NCBI GenBank assembly: GCA_021792365.1
Contig: JAJYUT010000001.1
Location: 186,001 to 250,000 of the forward strand
Reading direction: 5' to 3'
DNA length: 64,000 nucleotides
Source: Pseudomonadota bacterium
GTDB lineage: Bacteria > Pseudomonadota > Alphaproteobacteria > Dongiales > Dongiaceae
Positions 1-8,295 of the stretch are shown here, in pieces. The number at the start of each line of letters is the position of its first letter. Within the stretch, counting starts at the first letter, position 1. Under the pieces are notes generated by a model that saw nothing but the letters and a program-made list of their open reading frames with translations, did no database searches and was not told where the DNA came from. The position numbers and the translations under genes are program-made.

Positions 1-1012
1 TCAGGTCCGGGCTGCTCACCACCAGGTCCTGGATGCCGAGATCGAAATTGAAGCTGCCTTTCTCCTGGTTGATTCCGTCCATCAGCGCGGCCATGGTCAG
101 GCCGCCCAGCGAGAAAGGCTCCGCGCCGCTCTCGCTGTATTTCAGGCCCTTGAACGCGACCTTGAAATCGCCGCCCTTGACCGAGGCGGCCATGGTGGCG
201 ATCGCGTCGGTCAGCGATTTCTGCTCCTCCGCGCTGAGGGAGGCGGGCTGGCCGGATGCGCCCTGCTCCGACAGGGCGGCCTGCTTCATGGCCAGCTCCT
301 GGTACTTCATCATCGCGGCTTGGTACTCCGCGATCTTCATCGAATCATACTTGCCGTCGACCTGGGTCTCGGCGACCGAGAAGATGCCGCCGCCGGTGTC
401 CTTGGCGGTCAGCCCCGACAGCACCAGGCTGCCGACGGAATCGGCGACGCCCCCGCCCTTGTCGGTCAGGCCGCCGGTGAATTTCGCGTTGGCGAGGCGG
501 ACGTCGCCGCCCTTGTCGTCGGTCGCCGCGATGTCGGCGAACTCGCCCGCCAGCTCTTGAAACGACGCGAGCTCCTTCGAATAGAGTCCGCTGAAGGATT
601 TCGTGGTGATGGAGAGCCCGCCGCGATCCTTGCCGTCGAGGCCCTTGAAGGCCATCGCCTGCGGGATGGTGAGCCCGGAGACCTCGTAGAACTTCTCGTC
701 CTTCGGCTTCGCCAGGTAGCTGATCGTGCCGACATCGAGATAGCCGTCCGGCCCCGGCTGGAACTTCACGCCCTCGATCGCGACCAGGTAGGCGCCGTCA
801 TCCTGCGGCGAGACGGAGACCGCGCCGTGGCTCAGCACCTTCTGTGCCGAGGAGCCTTCCAGCTTCTTCAGCTCGGCCTCGACGCTGCTCTTGAGCTCGG
901 CGGCGGTCTGCTCCCGGTCCGGCCCCTTCTCGCACGCCGTCAACGCCAGCAATCCGGCCAAGCCGATCGCCAGGAATCCGCGGCCCGCCCTGGCCGGTCT
1001 ATCGCTCGTCAT
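1..1012 (-). CDS. Putative lipoprotein of unknown function, 3' end outside the window
   Basis: The frame is open from an ATG at 1012 to the left edge, so only the first 337 or so residues are visible and the C-terminus is missing. The N-terminus has a charged start (MTSDRPARAGRG), a hydrophobic stretch and the lipobox LTAC near residue 27, followed by EKGPDRE. This is a typical lipoprotein signal, so the protein is probably anchored in a membrane facing the periplasm. The rest is rich in Gly, Ser and Asp with several GG-type turns and no motif I recognise. The upstream region carries a 14-bp tandem repeat. Function unknown; it could be a beta-rich structural or binding lipoprotein. Confidence 0.75.
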   Translation of the reverse strand, partial: MTSDRPARAGRGFLAIGLAGLLALTACEKGPDREQTAAELKSSVEAELKKLEGSSAQKVLSHGAVSVSPQDDGAYLVAIEGVKFQPGPDGYLDVGTISYLAKPKDEKFYEVSGLTIPQAMAFKGLDGKDRGGLSITTKSFSGLYSKELASFQELAGEFADIAATDDKGGDVRLANAKFTGGLTDKGGGVADSVGSLVLSGLTAKDTGGGIFSVAETQVDGKYDSMKIAEYQAAMMKYQELAMKQAALSEQGASGQPASLSAEEQKSLTDAIATMAASVKGGDFKVAFKGLKYSESGAEPFSLGGLTMAALMDGINQEKGSFNFDLGIQDLVVSSPDL

Positions 1013-1132
1013 GTCGCAGTTCTTTCTCAATGATTGGAAACGGCGCGCCCCTACCCGCGGTGGAACCATATCCACCGCAACCTGAATTGTCAGTTAAAGT
1101 TGTCGGGAGTGTGATAGGCCGCACGGCGGCAG

Positions 1133-1230
1133 GGATCGGATCCCGGAGATCAGATGCCGGAGATCAGATGCCAGAGATCAGATGCCGGAGATCAGATGCC
1201 AGAGATCAGATGCCAGAGATCAGATGCCGG
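1133..1230. repeat. 14-bp tandem repeat, six clean units plus one degenerate
   Basis: Six consecutive copies of agatcagatgccRg fill 1147-1230, differing only in whether position 13 is g or a. A seventh copy with three mismatches lies at 1133-1146. The array sits between the sdhB stop and the start of the lipoprotein gene, in the latter's upstream region. A 14-bp unit breaks reading frame, so it is unlikely to be coding. No spacers, so it is not CRISPR. Confidence 0.9.
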
Positions 1231-1262
1231 AGGAGTCCATCGTCATTCGGATCTCCACTCCG

Positions 1263-2039
1263 TCACCTGCGCTCGACCATCAGCTTCTTGATCTCGCCGA
1301 TCGCCTTGGCCGGGTTCAGGCCCTTGGGGCAGGTCTTGGTGCAGTTCATGATGGTGTGGCACCGATAGAGCCGGAACGGATCTTCCAGGTTGTCGAGCCG
1401 GTCGCCGGTCGCCTCGTCGCGCGAATCCGCGATCCAGCGATAGGCCTGCAGCAGGACGGCTGGGCCAAGATAGCGGTCGCCGTTCCACCAGTAGCTCGGG
1501 CAGGAGGTGGAGCAGCAGAAGCAGAGGATGCATTCCCACAGACCATCCAGCTTCGCCCGCTCCTCCGGCGATTGCGGGCGCTCGCGCGCCGGCGCGGCGG
1601 TGTCCGATTTCAGCCAAGGCTCGATCAGCGCATATTGCGCCCAGATCTGCGTCAGGTCCGGCACCAGGTCCTTCACCACCGCCATATGCGGCAGCGGGTA
1701 GATCTTCACGACGCCCTTCACATCCGCGATGTATTTGGTGCAGGCGAGATCGTTGGTGCCGTCGATGTTCATGGCGCAGGAGCCGCAGACCCCCTCGCGG
1801 CACGAGCGGCGAAAGGTCAGGGTCGAATCGACCTCGTTCTTGATCTTGATGAGGGCGTCCAGGACCATCGGGCCACAGGCGTCGAGGTCAACCTCGTAGC
1901 TGTCGATCCGCGGGTTGCCGCCGACATCCGGATCCCAGCGATAGATCTTGAAGGTGCGGGTGCGCTTGGCGCCGGCGGGCGCGGGGAACTTTTTCCCCTC
2001 CACCGGGCGATCCTTCGCGGCGAGCATCAGTTCTGCCAT
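1263..2039 (-). CDS. sdhB: Succinate dehydrogenase iron-sulfur subunit
   Basis: 258 residues, the usual length for SdhB. It passes electrons from the flavoprotein to ubiquinone through three Fe-S centres on the cytoplasmic face of the inner membrane. The N-terminal ferredoxin-like domain shows the [2Fe-2S] cysteines C80, C85, C88 and C100 in [10 protein letters not shown]...LAC. The C-terminal domain shows the [4Fe-4S] motif [12 protein letters not shown] near 170-181 and the [3Fe-4S] region [15 protein letters not shown]. It is the last gene of sdhCDAB, 24 bp after sdhA, and the ATG at 2039 gives a normal N-terminus. Confidence 0.97.
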   Translation of the reverse strand: MAELMLAAKDRPVEGKKFPAPAGAKRTRTFKIYRWDPDVGGNPRIDSYEVDLDACGPMVLDALIKIKNEVDSTLTFRRSCREGVCGSCAMNIDGTNDLACTKYIADVKGVVKIYPLPHMAVVKDLVPDLTQIWAQYALIEPWLKSDTAAPARERPQSPEERAKLDGLWECILCFCCSTSCPSYWWNGDRYLGPAVLLQAYRWIADSRDEATGDRLDNLEDPFRLYRCHTIMNCTKTCPKGLNPAKAIGEIKKLMVERR

Positions 2040-2063
2040 GCCAACCTCAATACACCCGCGCCA

Positions 2064-3890
2064 TCAGTAAACTCGTGCCTTGGGCGGGAAGCTTTGGACG
2101 TCGTTGCTGAGCGGCTGCAGGTGGACGGGGCGGTAGTCGATCCTCACCTTCCCGTCCTCGCCGGCCCAGGCGATGGTGTGCTTCATCCAGTTGGTGTCGT
2201 CGCGCTGGGGGAAGTCCTCGCGCGCATGGGCGCCGCGGCTTTCCTCGCGGTTGCGCGCGGATTCGATCGACACCACGGCCTGGTAGAGGAGATTGTCGAG
2301 CTCCAGCGTCTCGACCAGGTCGCTGTTCCAGATCATCGAGCGGTCCTCGACCTTCACCCGGTCGCGCTGGGCCCAGATGGCGCGCATGTGATCGCAGCCT
2401 TCCTGCAGGACCTCGCCGGTGCGGAAGACGGCGCAGTTGGACTGCATCACCTTCTGCATCTCCAGCCGCAAGGCGGCGGTCGGGACGTCGCCCTTGGCGT
2501 GGCGCGCCTTGTCGAGGCGGCTGATCGCCAGCTCGCCCGCATCCTTGGGCATGGGCCGCGGCGCCTCGCCGGGGGTCACGATCTCCGCGCAGCGCAGGGC
2601 GGCGGCGCGGCCGAACACCACCAGGTCGAGCAGCGAGTTGGAGCCGAGGCGGTTGGCGCCGTGGACCGAGACGCAGGCCGCCTCGCCGATCGCCATCAGG
2701 CCGTGCGCCACTGAATCCGGATTGCCGTTCTTCAGGGTCACGACCTCGGCGCGGTAATTGGTCGGGACGCCGCCCATGTTGTAGTGGCAGGTCGGCAGGA
2801 CCGGGATCGGCTCGCGCGTCACATCGACGCCGGCGAAGATGCGCGCGGTCTCCGCGATGCCGGGCAGGCGCTCGTGGATCACCTTCGGGTCCAGGTGCTC
2901 AATATGAAGGTGGATGTGGTCCTTGTTGGGGCCGACCCCGCGCCTCTCGCGGATCTCGATGGTCATGGAGCGGCTGACCACGTCGCGCGAGGCGAGGTCC
3001 TTTGCCGAAGGGGCGTAGCGCTCCATGAAGCGCTCGCCGGCGCTGTTGGTGAGGTACCCGCCCTCGCCGCGCACGCCCTCGGTGATCAGGCAGCCGGCGC
3101 CATAGATGCCGGTCGGATGGAACTGGATGAACTCCATGTCCTGCAGCGGCAGGCCGGCGCGCAGCACCATGGCGTTGCCGTCGCCGGTGCAGGTGTGGGC
3201 GGAGGTGCAGGAGAAATACACCCGGCCGTAGCCGCCGGTCGCAAGCACCACCATCTTGGCATTGAAGCGGTGGATGGTGCCGTCATCAAGGTTCCAGGCG
3301 ACCACGCCGACGCAATTCCCCTCATCGTCCATGATGAGGTCGAGCGCGAAATACTCGACGAAGAACTGCGCCTGGTGCTTCAGCGCCTGCTGATACAGCG
3401 TGTGCAGGATGGCATGGCCGGTACGGTCGGCGGCGGCGCAGGTGCGCTGGGCGATGCCCTTGCCGAAATGGGTGGTCATGCCGCCGAACGGGCGCTGGTA
3501 GATCTTGCCCTCATCCGTGCGGCTGAAGGGCACGCCGTAATGCTCCAGCTCGATGATCGCCGGCACCGCCTCGCGCACCATGTATTCGATCGCGTCCTGG
3601 TCGCCGAGCCAGTCGGAGCCCTTGACGGTGTCGTACATGTGCCAGCGCCAATCGTCCTCGCCCATGTTGGCGAGCGAGGCGGAGATGCCGCCCTGGGCCG
3701 CCACAGTATGGGAGCGGGTCGGATAGACCTTTGAGATGCAGGCGGTCTTCAGTCCCTTCTCCGCCATGCCGAACGTGGCGCGCAGGCCCGCCCCGCCGGC
3801 GCCCACCACCACCACGTCGTAGGTATGGTCCGTGAAGGGATAGGCCGTGCCGTTGATGTGCGGTGCGCCGAGAGCGCTGTCCTCGGACAT
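2064..3890 (-). CDS. sdhA: Succinate dehydrogenase flavoprotein subunit
   Basis: 608 residues, full length. It oxidises succinate to fumarate in the TCA cycle. The Rossmann motif [14 protein letters not shown] lies near residues 26-39. His61 in [11 protein letters not shown] is the expected site of covalent FAD attachment. The [13 protein letters not shown] segment near the capping domain and the C-terminal RPVHLQPL region are typical of the family. It is cotranscribed with sdhCD upstream and sdhB downstream. Nothing unusual is visible. Confidence 0.98.
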   Translation of the reverse strand: MSEDSALGAPHINGTAYPFTDHTYDVVVVGAGGAGLRATFGMAEKGLKTACISKVYPTRSHTVAAQGGISASLANMGEDDWRWHMYDTVKGSDWLGDQDAIEYMVREAVPAIIELEHYGVPFSRTDEGKIYQRPFGGMTTHFGKGIAQRTCAAADRTGHAILHTLYQQALKHQAQFFVEYFALDLIMDDEGNCVGVVAWNLDDGTIHRFNAKMVVLATGGYGRVYFSCTSAHTCTGDGNAMVLRAGLPLQDMEFIQFHPTGIYGAGCLITEGVRGEGGYLTNSAGERFMERYAPSAKDLASRDVVSRSMTIEIRERRGVGPNKDHIHLHIEHLDPKVIHERLPGIAETARIFAGVDVTREPIPVLPTCHYNMGGVPTNYRAEVVTLKNGNPDSVAHGLMAIGEAACVSVHGANRLGSNSLLDLVVFGRAAALRCAEIVTPGEAPRPMPKDAGELAISRLDKARHAKGDVPTAALRLEMQKVMQSNCAVFRTGEVLQEGCDHMRAIWAQRDRVKVEDRSMIWNSDLVETLELDNLLYQAVVSIESARNREESRGAHAREDFPQRDDTNWMKHTIAWAGEDGKVRIDYRPVHLQPLSNDVQSFPPKARVY

Positions 3891-3914
3891 GGTGCCCGTA
3901 TTCTCCTTCAGTCT

Positions 3915-4313
3915 TTAGCCGCCGTAGATCGTGATCAGCAGCATCGCGATGATGCCCGCGGCGGCCAGCCCGAACCCGGCGAACTGGATCAACAGCAGCA
4001 GGACGAGCTTCGTCGCATGGGAATGGATGTAATCCTCAATCACCACCTGCAGGCCCAGCACGGCATGATAGATGAGCGCGATCAGGAACAGGCTCATCAG
4101 TCCCAGCGTGAGCGGCGAGCCCAGCCATTGGATCGCGGTGGCGCGGTCGACATCGATCACGAACACGATGCCGGCGACGAACCAGAGCGACAGCGGGACG
4201 AGCGCGATGGCGGTGATGCGCTGCATCCACCAATGCTGCACGCCCTCCTTTGCGGAACCGAGGCCGCGGACGCGGCCGAGTTCGCTGCGGAGGCTGCGCC
4301 TGGCGTTCGCCAT
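3915..4313 (-). CDS. sdhD: Succinate dehydrogenase membrane anchor subunit
   Basis: 132 residues with three predicted membrane helices (about 31-50, 67-90 and 103-130), the usual shape of SdhD. It helps bind haem b and ubiquinone and anchors SdhAB. The start ATG overlaps the sdhC stop (TGATG), which implies translational coupling and decides the start over longer readings of the same frame. The helix-1 region HWWMQRITAIALVPLSLWF matches alphaproteobacterial SdhD, and H84 in YHAVLGLQVVIEDY is the likely haem-region histidine. Confidence 0.93.
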   Translation of the reverse strand: MANARRSLRSELGRVRGLGSAKEGVQHWWMQRITAIALVPLSLWFVAGIVFVIDVDRATAIQWLGSPLTLGLMSLFLIALIYHAVLGLQVVIEDYIHSHATKLVLLLLIQFAGFGLAAAGIIAMLLITIYGG

Positions 4314-4708
4314 CAGACGTTCCCCCGCGCCCAGTAGCCAAGCACCCAGGCGAGGATCGTGAGAACGACGGTGCCGATCAGGACGGTCCAGCCGGTGCGA
4401 TAGACCGCGGGCAGCTCGTATCCCCAGCCCGCATCCCAGGCAAGATGCCGGATGCCGTTGAGCAGGTGATAGAAGAACGCCCCGGTCCACAGGAACAGGA
4501 AGATGCGCCCGACGATGGAGCCCGCCAGGGCCTGCGCCTGGTTGAAGGCGTCCGGGCCGCTCGCCGCCGCGATCAGCCAGTAGACCAGCGGCAGGATGCC
4601 CACGGATAGGAAGCCGCCGGTGATGCGGTGCAGGATCGACGTGACCGAGGTGAGCTGCGGCCGGTAGATCTCCAGATGCGGCGAAACCGGTCGCGGATGC
4701 GAAGCCAT
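4313..4708 (-). CDS. sdhC: Succinate dehydrogenase cytochrome b556 subunit
   Basis: 131 residues with three membrane helices. It carries the SdhC signature RPVSPHLEIYRPQLTS followed by SILHRITGG near the start of helix 1, and HLLNGIRHLAWD with the probable haem-ligand histidine in helix 2. It is the first gene of sdhCDAB, overlapping sdhD by one base. A promoter-like sequence lies about 95 bp upstream, and the mesaconyl-CoA hydratase gene lies further upstream on the same strand. Confidence 0.95.
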   Translation of the reverse strand: MASHPRPVSPHLEIYRPQLTSVTSILHRITGGFLSVGILPLVYWLIAAASGPDAFNQAQALAGSIVGRIFLFLWTGAFFYHLLNGIRHLAWDAGWGYELPAVYRTGWTVLIGTVVLTILAWVLGYWARGNV

Positions 4709-4801
4709 GATTGTTGCCCTGTCGGTCTTGCTTGTCGCCAGGTCCCAGAACCGGGGCCGCTGGCCGTGCGCAGGCCGCCAGACCCCACAAACGATGCCGC
4801 C

Positions 4802-4830
4802 TGATTAGCGTTTTTGCAGTGCAGCGTCAA
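4802..4830 (-). promoter_or_regulatory. Possible sdh operon promoter
   Basis: On the minus strand TTGACG (plus 4825-4830) is followed after 17 bp by TAATCA (plus 4802-4807). The -35 box matches the sigma-70 consensus at five of six bases; the -10 box is weak. It lies in the gap between the hydratase gene and sdhC. Readthrough from the hydratase gene is an alternative. Confidence 0.35.
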
Positions 4831-4860
4831 ATGCAGCGGCGTGATCCCTGACCCCCGACT

Positions 4861-5922
4861 TTAGGGGGTCCCGCGCGGCAGGAGGATTGTGTAGTCGAGG
4901 TCCAGGACGACCTCCGCCGGGTATTTGCCGGCCGCATCCGGCCCGGGGAAGTCGGCGCAGAGGCGATCCTTGGTGGCAATGGTCCGCAGGCGCAGGGCGC
5001 CGAGATCGCTCCGGCCGGGCAGCGCGATCGTCTCCAGCACCTCGCTCCAGGCATAGACCGTGTCGCCGGCGAAGCAGGGATTGGCGTGGCGCCCGCCATT
5101 GATCGCGAGCACGCGGAAGGCGTTGGCGAGGCCGTTGAAGCTGAGCGCGCGGGCGAGGCTGATGATGTGCCCGCCATAGATCAGGCGCCGGCCGAACCGC
5201 CCCTTGGATTCGGCGTGCTGGTTGAAATGCACCTTGGCATTGTTCTGGTAGAGGCGCGTCGCGGTCATGTGGTCGCTCTCTTCCAGCGTCATGCCGTCCA
5301 CATGGTCGATGCGCTCGCCCTTGCGATAATCCTCCCAGCCGTGCGGAGAGCCGGCGAGGGCACGATCATAGTTCTGCATCCGCAAGTCCGCGGGAAGGTG
5401 GAAATCCGCGGGCGCAACCACGCCGGCGAGGTCCGGCACATGCGGATCCGGCGCCGGCTTCGCGCGGTCGCGCTTGCGCACCATCACCCAGCGCACGTAG
5501 TCGAGCACGACTTCGTCGCGCTGGTTGCGGCCGACGGAGCGCACATAGACGATGCCGGTCTCGCCGCTGGAATTCTCCTTGAGGCCGATGACGATGGAGC
5601 GCGCGGTGAGCGTGTCGCCGACATGGACCGGCGCGCCGAACCTGCATTGCGCGTAGCCGAGATTGGCGACTGCGTTCAGCGAGATGTCCGCGACCGTGCG
5701 CCCGAACACGATGTGGAAGACCAGGATGTCGTCGATCGGCGCCGTGCCATAGCCGATCGCCTGCGCGAAGGTGTCGGACGAATTGAGCGCGAAGCGCGAC
5801 CCGGTGAGGCCGATATGGAGCGCCACATCCCCGGCCGTGACGGTGCGCGGGACGGCATGGACGATCTCCCGCCCTAGCCGGAAGTCCTCGAAGAAGTTGC
5901 CCGGATTGGTCTTGATGGCCAT
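4861..5922 (-). CDS. mch: Mesaconyl-CoA (2-methylfumaryl-CoA) hydratase, double hot-dog MaoC family
   Basis: 353 residues. The enzyme interconverts mesaconyl-CoA and beta-methylmalyl-CoA in the ethylmalonyl-CoA pathway of acetate assimilation. The N-terminus KTNPGNFFEDFRLG and blocks such as APIDDILVFHIVFG, DYVRWVMVRKRD, HVDGMTLEESDHM and RRLIYGGHIISLARALS match my memory of the Rhodobacter enzyme almost position for position. Two MaoC-like halves (about 10-160 and 190-345) give the expected length. It lies directly upstream of sdhCDAB, which fits a role in feeding C4 products into the TCA cycle; as I recall, the two loci are also close in Rhodobacter. A plain MaoC dehydratase of other specificity is the alternative. 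Confidence 0.85.
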   Translation of the reverse strand: MAIKTNPGNFFEDFRLGREIVHAVPRTVTAGDVALHIGLTGSRFALNSSDTFAQAIGYGTAPIDDILVFHIVFGRTVADISLNAVANLGYAQCRFGAPVHVGDTLTARSIVIGLKENSSGETGIVYVRSVGRNQRDEVVLDYVRWVMVRKRDRAKPAPDPHVPDLAGVVAPADFHLPADLRMQNYDRALAGSPHGWEDYRKGERIDHVDGMTLEESDHMTATRLYQNNAKVHFNQHAESKGRFGRRLIYGGHIISLARALSFNGLANAFRVLAINGGRHANPCFAGDTVYAWSEVLETIALPGRSDLGALRLRTIATKDRLCADFPGPDAAGKYPAEVVLDLDYTILLPRGTP

Positions 5923-6122
5923 GTCGCGCGCCTGTTTCCGACAGCGATCTACCGCGCTGCAACATAAAGGCGGGGGTGACGGGGTGCAAAGCCCCTTCTG
6001 CTTGCTTGTTTCCTAGGACACCGATCCATCAAATGCTAACGAAGATTAATGCCCCGTTAGGAGTTTAGGAATAATCACGGGCCGGGGGGAGGACGGCGGC
6101 GCACCGGATCGGGGGAGCTTCC

Positions 6123-6647
6123 ATGACGTCCCAATACAAGACTGTACTGGATGCCGGGAACGCGAGCATCCCGCTGGGCCCGCTGGTGGTCGTGTTGGCC
6201 ATACCGGTGCTCCTGCTCGCGTTCGCCCATGTGGCCAGGGCGCGGGCATGGCGCTCATCCAAAGGCAAGCTGCAGGGCGCCCTCTGGCTGCTCTATCTCT
6301 CCTATGCCCCGATGGTACTCTATCAATACTGGACCTTGTGGCACGGCCGCGCCGAGGCCCGCGCGGCGACGCGCATGTCGATCGAGGCCGGCCCGCTCGA
6401 CACGGCGGCGACCGACCGGGAGCCGGAGGGGCTGTTCCTGGAGACCAAGCAGCGCTTCGCGGTGAACGGCGTCGATTTCGAGTACCGCCATGTCAGCCTG
6501 CGTTATCTGGACTTCCTGCTGCCGCAGGCGGATCTCGTCACGCTGCCGCTGGCGGAGGATGCGCAGGTGCGCGTCACCTATCGCGATGACGGTACCGACA
6601 AGCAGCTCCTGCGCTTCGAGGTCGCGCCCAAGGCGGGCACGCGATAG
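6123..6647 (+). CDS. Membrane-anchored protein of unknown function, tandem paralogue 1
   Basis: 174 residues. Two hydrophobic segments lie near 17-35 and 52-70, followed by the block YQYWTLWHGRAEARAAT and a beta-rich C-terminal domain (about 100-170) with EGLFLETKQRFAVNGVDFEY and VRVTY...LLRFEV. The next gene is a clear paralogue with the same layout. The C-terminal pattern (xRFxVxGxxFxY ... VRxTY ... LxxFEI) recalls a small beta domain common in proteobacterial proteins of unknown role, but I cannot name a family. Topology suggests a domain exposed after the second helix. Start taken at ATG 6123, after a G-rich sequence (gggggagcttcc). Confidence 0.7.
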   Translation: MTSQYKTVLDAGNASIPLGPLVVVLAIPVLLLAFAHVARARAWRSSKGKLQGALWLLYLSYAPMVLYQYWTLWHGRAEARAATRMSIEAGPLDTAATDREPEGLFLETKQRFAVNGVDFEYRHVSLRYLDFLLPQADLVTLPLAEDAQVRVTYRDDGTDKQLLRFEVAPKAGTR

Positions 6648-6705
6648 CAGTTCGAGAGCAACCACGGATCCGGAGCGAGGGCCACGCGTCGGACGGGAGC
6701 AGGGG

Positions 6706-7221
6706 ATGGGTTCCGATTATGCAACGGTGCTGGACGCGGGGGCGGCGACCCTCCCGATTCTCCTGCTGGTCCTCGTCCTGCTGGTCCCGGCCATCCTGAT
6801 CGCGGTCTTCTTCCTGGCCAAGGCGCGTGGCCTCCATCCATCGATAGCAGTCACGGTTATCGTGTCGGCGCTCTGCGTCACCTGGATGGGGCTGGTGGTG
6901 ATCCAGTACTGGACCTTATGGGACGCGCGGCAGGCGGCGCGCGCCGCAACCAACGTCTCGGTCGAGATGGGAAAGCTCAAGTTGCGAGCGTCCCGCCAGG
7001 AACCGAACGGGATATTTCTCGACACCCGTCAGCGTTTCGCGGTCGCCGGCATCGAGTTCGAATACCACCACCGCGCGCTGCGCTTCCTGCCCTTCCTGGT
7101 GCCGCAGACGGAGTTGGTGGTGCTGCCGTTGTTCCAGGGCGCCCCGCTGCGCATCACCTATGGAAATGAAGGCGTGCAGCGGAGGCTTCTCAAGTTCGAG
7201 ATCGCGAAAAAAGCTCGCTGA
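6706..7221 (+). CDS. Membrane-anchored protein of unknown function, tandem paralogue 2
   Basis: 171 residues, starting at ATG 6706 after gggagcagggg. It shares with its neighbour the opening xYxTVLDAG, two hydrophobic segments, the block IQYWTLWDARQAARAAT, then EPNGIFLDTRQRFAVAGIEF and a final LLKFEIAKKA. The similarity covers the whole length, so this is a recent or maintained gene duplication. The pair is 58 bp apart and probably cotranscribed. The most conserved stretch, just after the second helix, is a candidate functional site or interface. Function unknown. Confidence 0.72.
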   Translation: MGSDYATVLDAGAATLPILLLVLVLLVPAILIAVFFLAKARGLHPSIAVTVIVSALCVTWMGLVVIQYWTLWDARQAARAATNVSVEMGKLKLRASRQEPNGIFLDTRQRFAVAGIEFEYHHRALRFLPFLVPQTELVVLPLFQGAPLRITYGNEGVQRRLLKFEIAKKAR

Positions 7222-7344
7222 TGGAGCGCGACTGGCCCGTTCCGGCCGCGGGCTCCCTGCCGTAGAGCGAAGCCGCCCCAGTCAGTCTCTGTCCCGTCCA
7301 TGAGAGCCTTCCGACGCCGATGGCGCTTGGGCTATATTTTTGTC

Positions 7345-7371
7345 TTGACTTAATTAAGCAGAAACTACAAT
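7345..7371 (+). promoter_or_regulatory. Possible promoter of the arsR operon (leaderless transcript?)
   Basis: TTGACT (7345-7350) and TACAAT (7366-7371) are separated by 15 bp, with the AT-rich palindrome ttaattaa between them as a possible operator. The -10 box ends only 8 bp before the ATG at 7380, which would put the transcription start at or next to the start codon. No Shine-Dalgarno sequence is present. Confidence 0.45.
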
Positions 7372-7379
7372 ATTGACTC

Positions 7380-7739
7380 ATGCATTCCCTGATCGCCTTG
7401 GCCGACCCGAACCGCCGCCGCATCGTGGAGATGCTGGCGGGGCGGGAACTGGCGGCGGGTGAGATCGGCGCCGCCTTCGAGATCAGCGCGCCGGCGGTGT
7501 CGCAGCATTTGAAAGTGCTGAAGGAAGCGAGCATCGTTCGGGTGAGGGTCGACGGACAGCGCCGGATTTATGCGCTCGACCCCGCCGGCTTCGCCGAGCT
7601 CGAGCAGTGGCTCTCCAGCGTCCGCCGTTTCTGGATTCCGAAGCTGGACGAGCTGGAGCGCCAGATGCAGCGCCACAAGGCCGAGGAAGCCAGGAAGTCC
7701 AGCTCCAAGCCGCGCAAGCCCAAAGGGAGGAAGCCATGA
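7380..7739 (+). CDS. ArsR-family winged-helix transcriptional regulator
   Basis: 119 residues. The N-terminus HSLIALADPNRRRIVEMLAG and the recognition region EISAPAVSQHLKVLKEA mark an ArsR/SmtB winged helix (about 1-85). No metal-binding cysteine pair is visible, so this is the non-metal subgroup commonly encoded with SRPBCC proteins. The C-terminus is basic (KPRKPKGRKP). Its stop overlaps the start of the next gene (ATGA). The start codon fits family N-termini although there is no ribosome binding site. It probably represses its own operon. Confidence 0.9.
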   Translation: MHSLIALADPNRRRIVEMLAGRELAAGEIGAAFEISAPAVSQHLKVLKEASIVRVRVDGQRRIYALDPAGFAELEQWLSSVRRFWIPKLDELERQMQRHKAEEARKSSSKPRKPKGRKP

Positions 7740-8278
7740 GCCGCGATGGAACACTCCTTGATTTGCACACTGTCGAATTCAAACGCCTGCTTCCGGGCCC
7801 GATCGAGCTGGCGTGGGAGTATTTGACCAAACCGGAACTGCTGAAGACGTGGTTCGCCGACGTCACGCTGGAGCCCCGCGCCGGCGGTGCCGTGGACGTG
7901 CGCTTCAGTGAGGAGACCTGTGGCGGTCATACGGGTGGTGTCCATGGGACCATCCGTGAGTTTCGGCCGCCCCACATCATCGTCTTCTCATGGATCCAGC
8001 GGCATCCGCAGCCCGACGGCTCGATGAAGGACAGCGATGAAGGTGAGGTGCGCTTCGAACTTTCAGAGAAGGGCGACAAGGTTCTGCTGACGCTGCTTCA
8101 TTCGGGCCTTCCGACCCCAGAGCTGACCAGTCATTGCGCCGGCTGGCACGGCTATCTCGACAATCTCGAATCGCGGATCTCCGGCGGTGACGCCATCGAT
8201 TTCATGGCCTCCTTCAATCGCCGCCATCCGCATTATCAGGAGCGGCTGGTTGCTCTCCAGCGCTCCGGCACCGCGTGA
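7736..8278 (+). CDS. SRPBCC (AHSA1-like) domain protein, copy 1
   Basis: 180 residues with one START/Bet v1-like fold. Family signatures are ELAWEYLTKPELLKTWF near 23-39, GGAVDVRF, and the late SEKGDKVLLTLLHSGL plus AGWHGYLDNLE. Such proteins bind small hydrophobic ligands or act as Aha1-like co-chaperones; the ligand is unknown here. The start overlaps the arsR stop, showing translational coupling. A second copy, about two thirds identical by eye, lies two genes downstream, with the DUF899 gene between them. Confidence 0.88.
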   Translation: MSRDGTLLDLHTVEFKRLLPGPIELAWEYLTKPELLKTWFADVTLEPRAGGAVDVRFSEETCGGHTGGVHGTIREFRPPHIIVFSWIQRHPQPDGSMKDSDEGEVRFELSEKGDKVLLTLLHSGLPTPELTSHCAGWHGYLDNLESRISGGDAIDFMASFNRRHPHYQERLVALQRSGTA

Positions 8279-8295
8279 CACAAAGGAGAAGAGCG

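Noticed and set aside
1133-1230. CRISPR array
   Set aside because: The units abut without spacers and are only 14 bp long.
1182-2714. A 510-residue frame on the plus strand opposite sdhB/sdhA
   Set aside because: It overlaps two unmistakable genes, begins inside the 14-bp repeats, and has no known domain.
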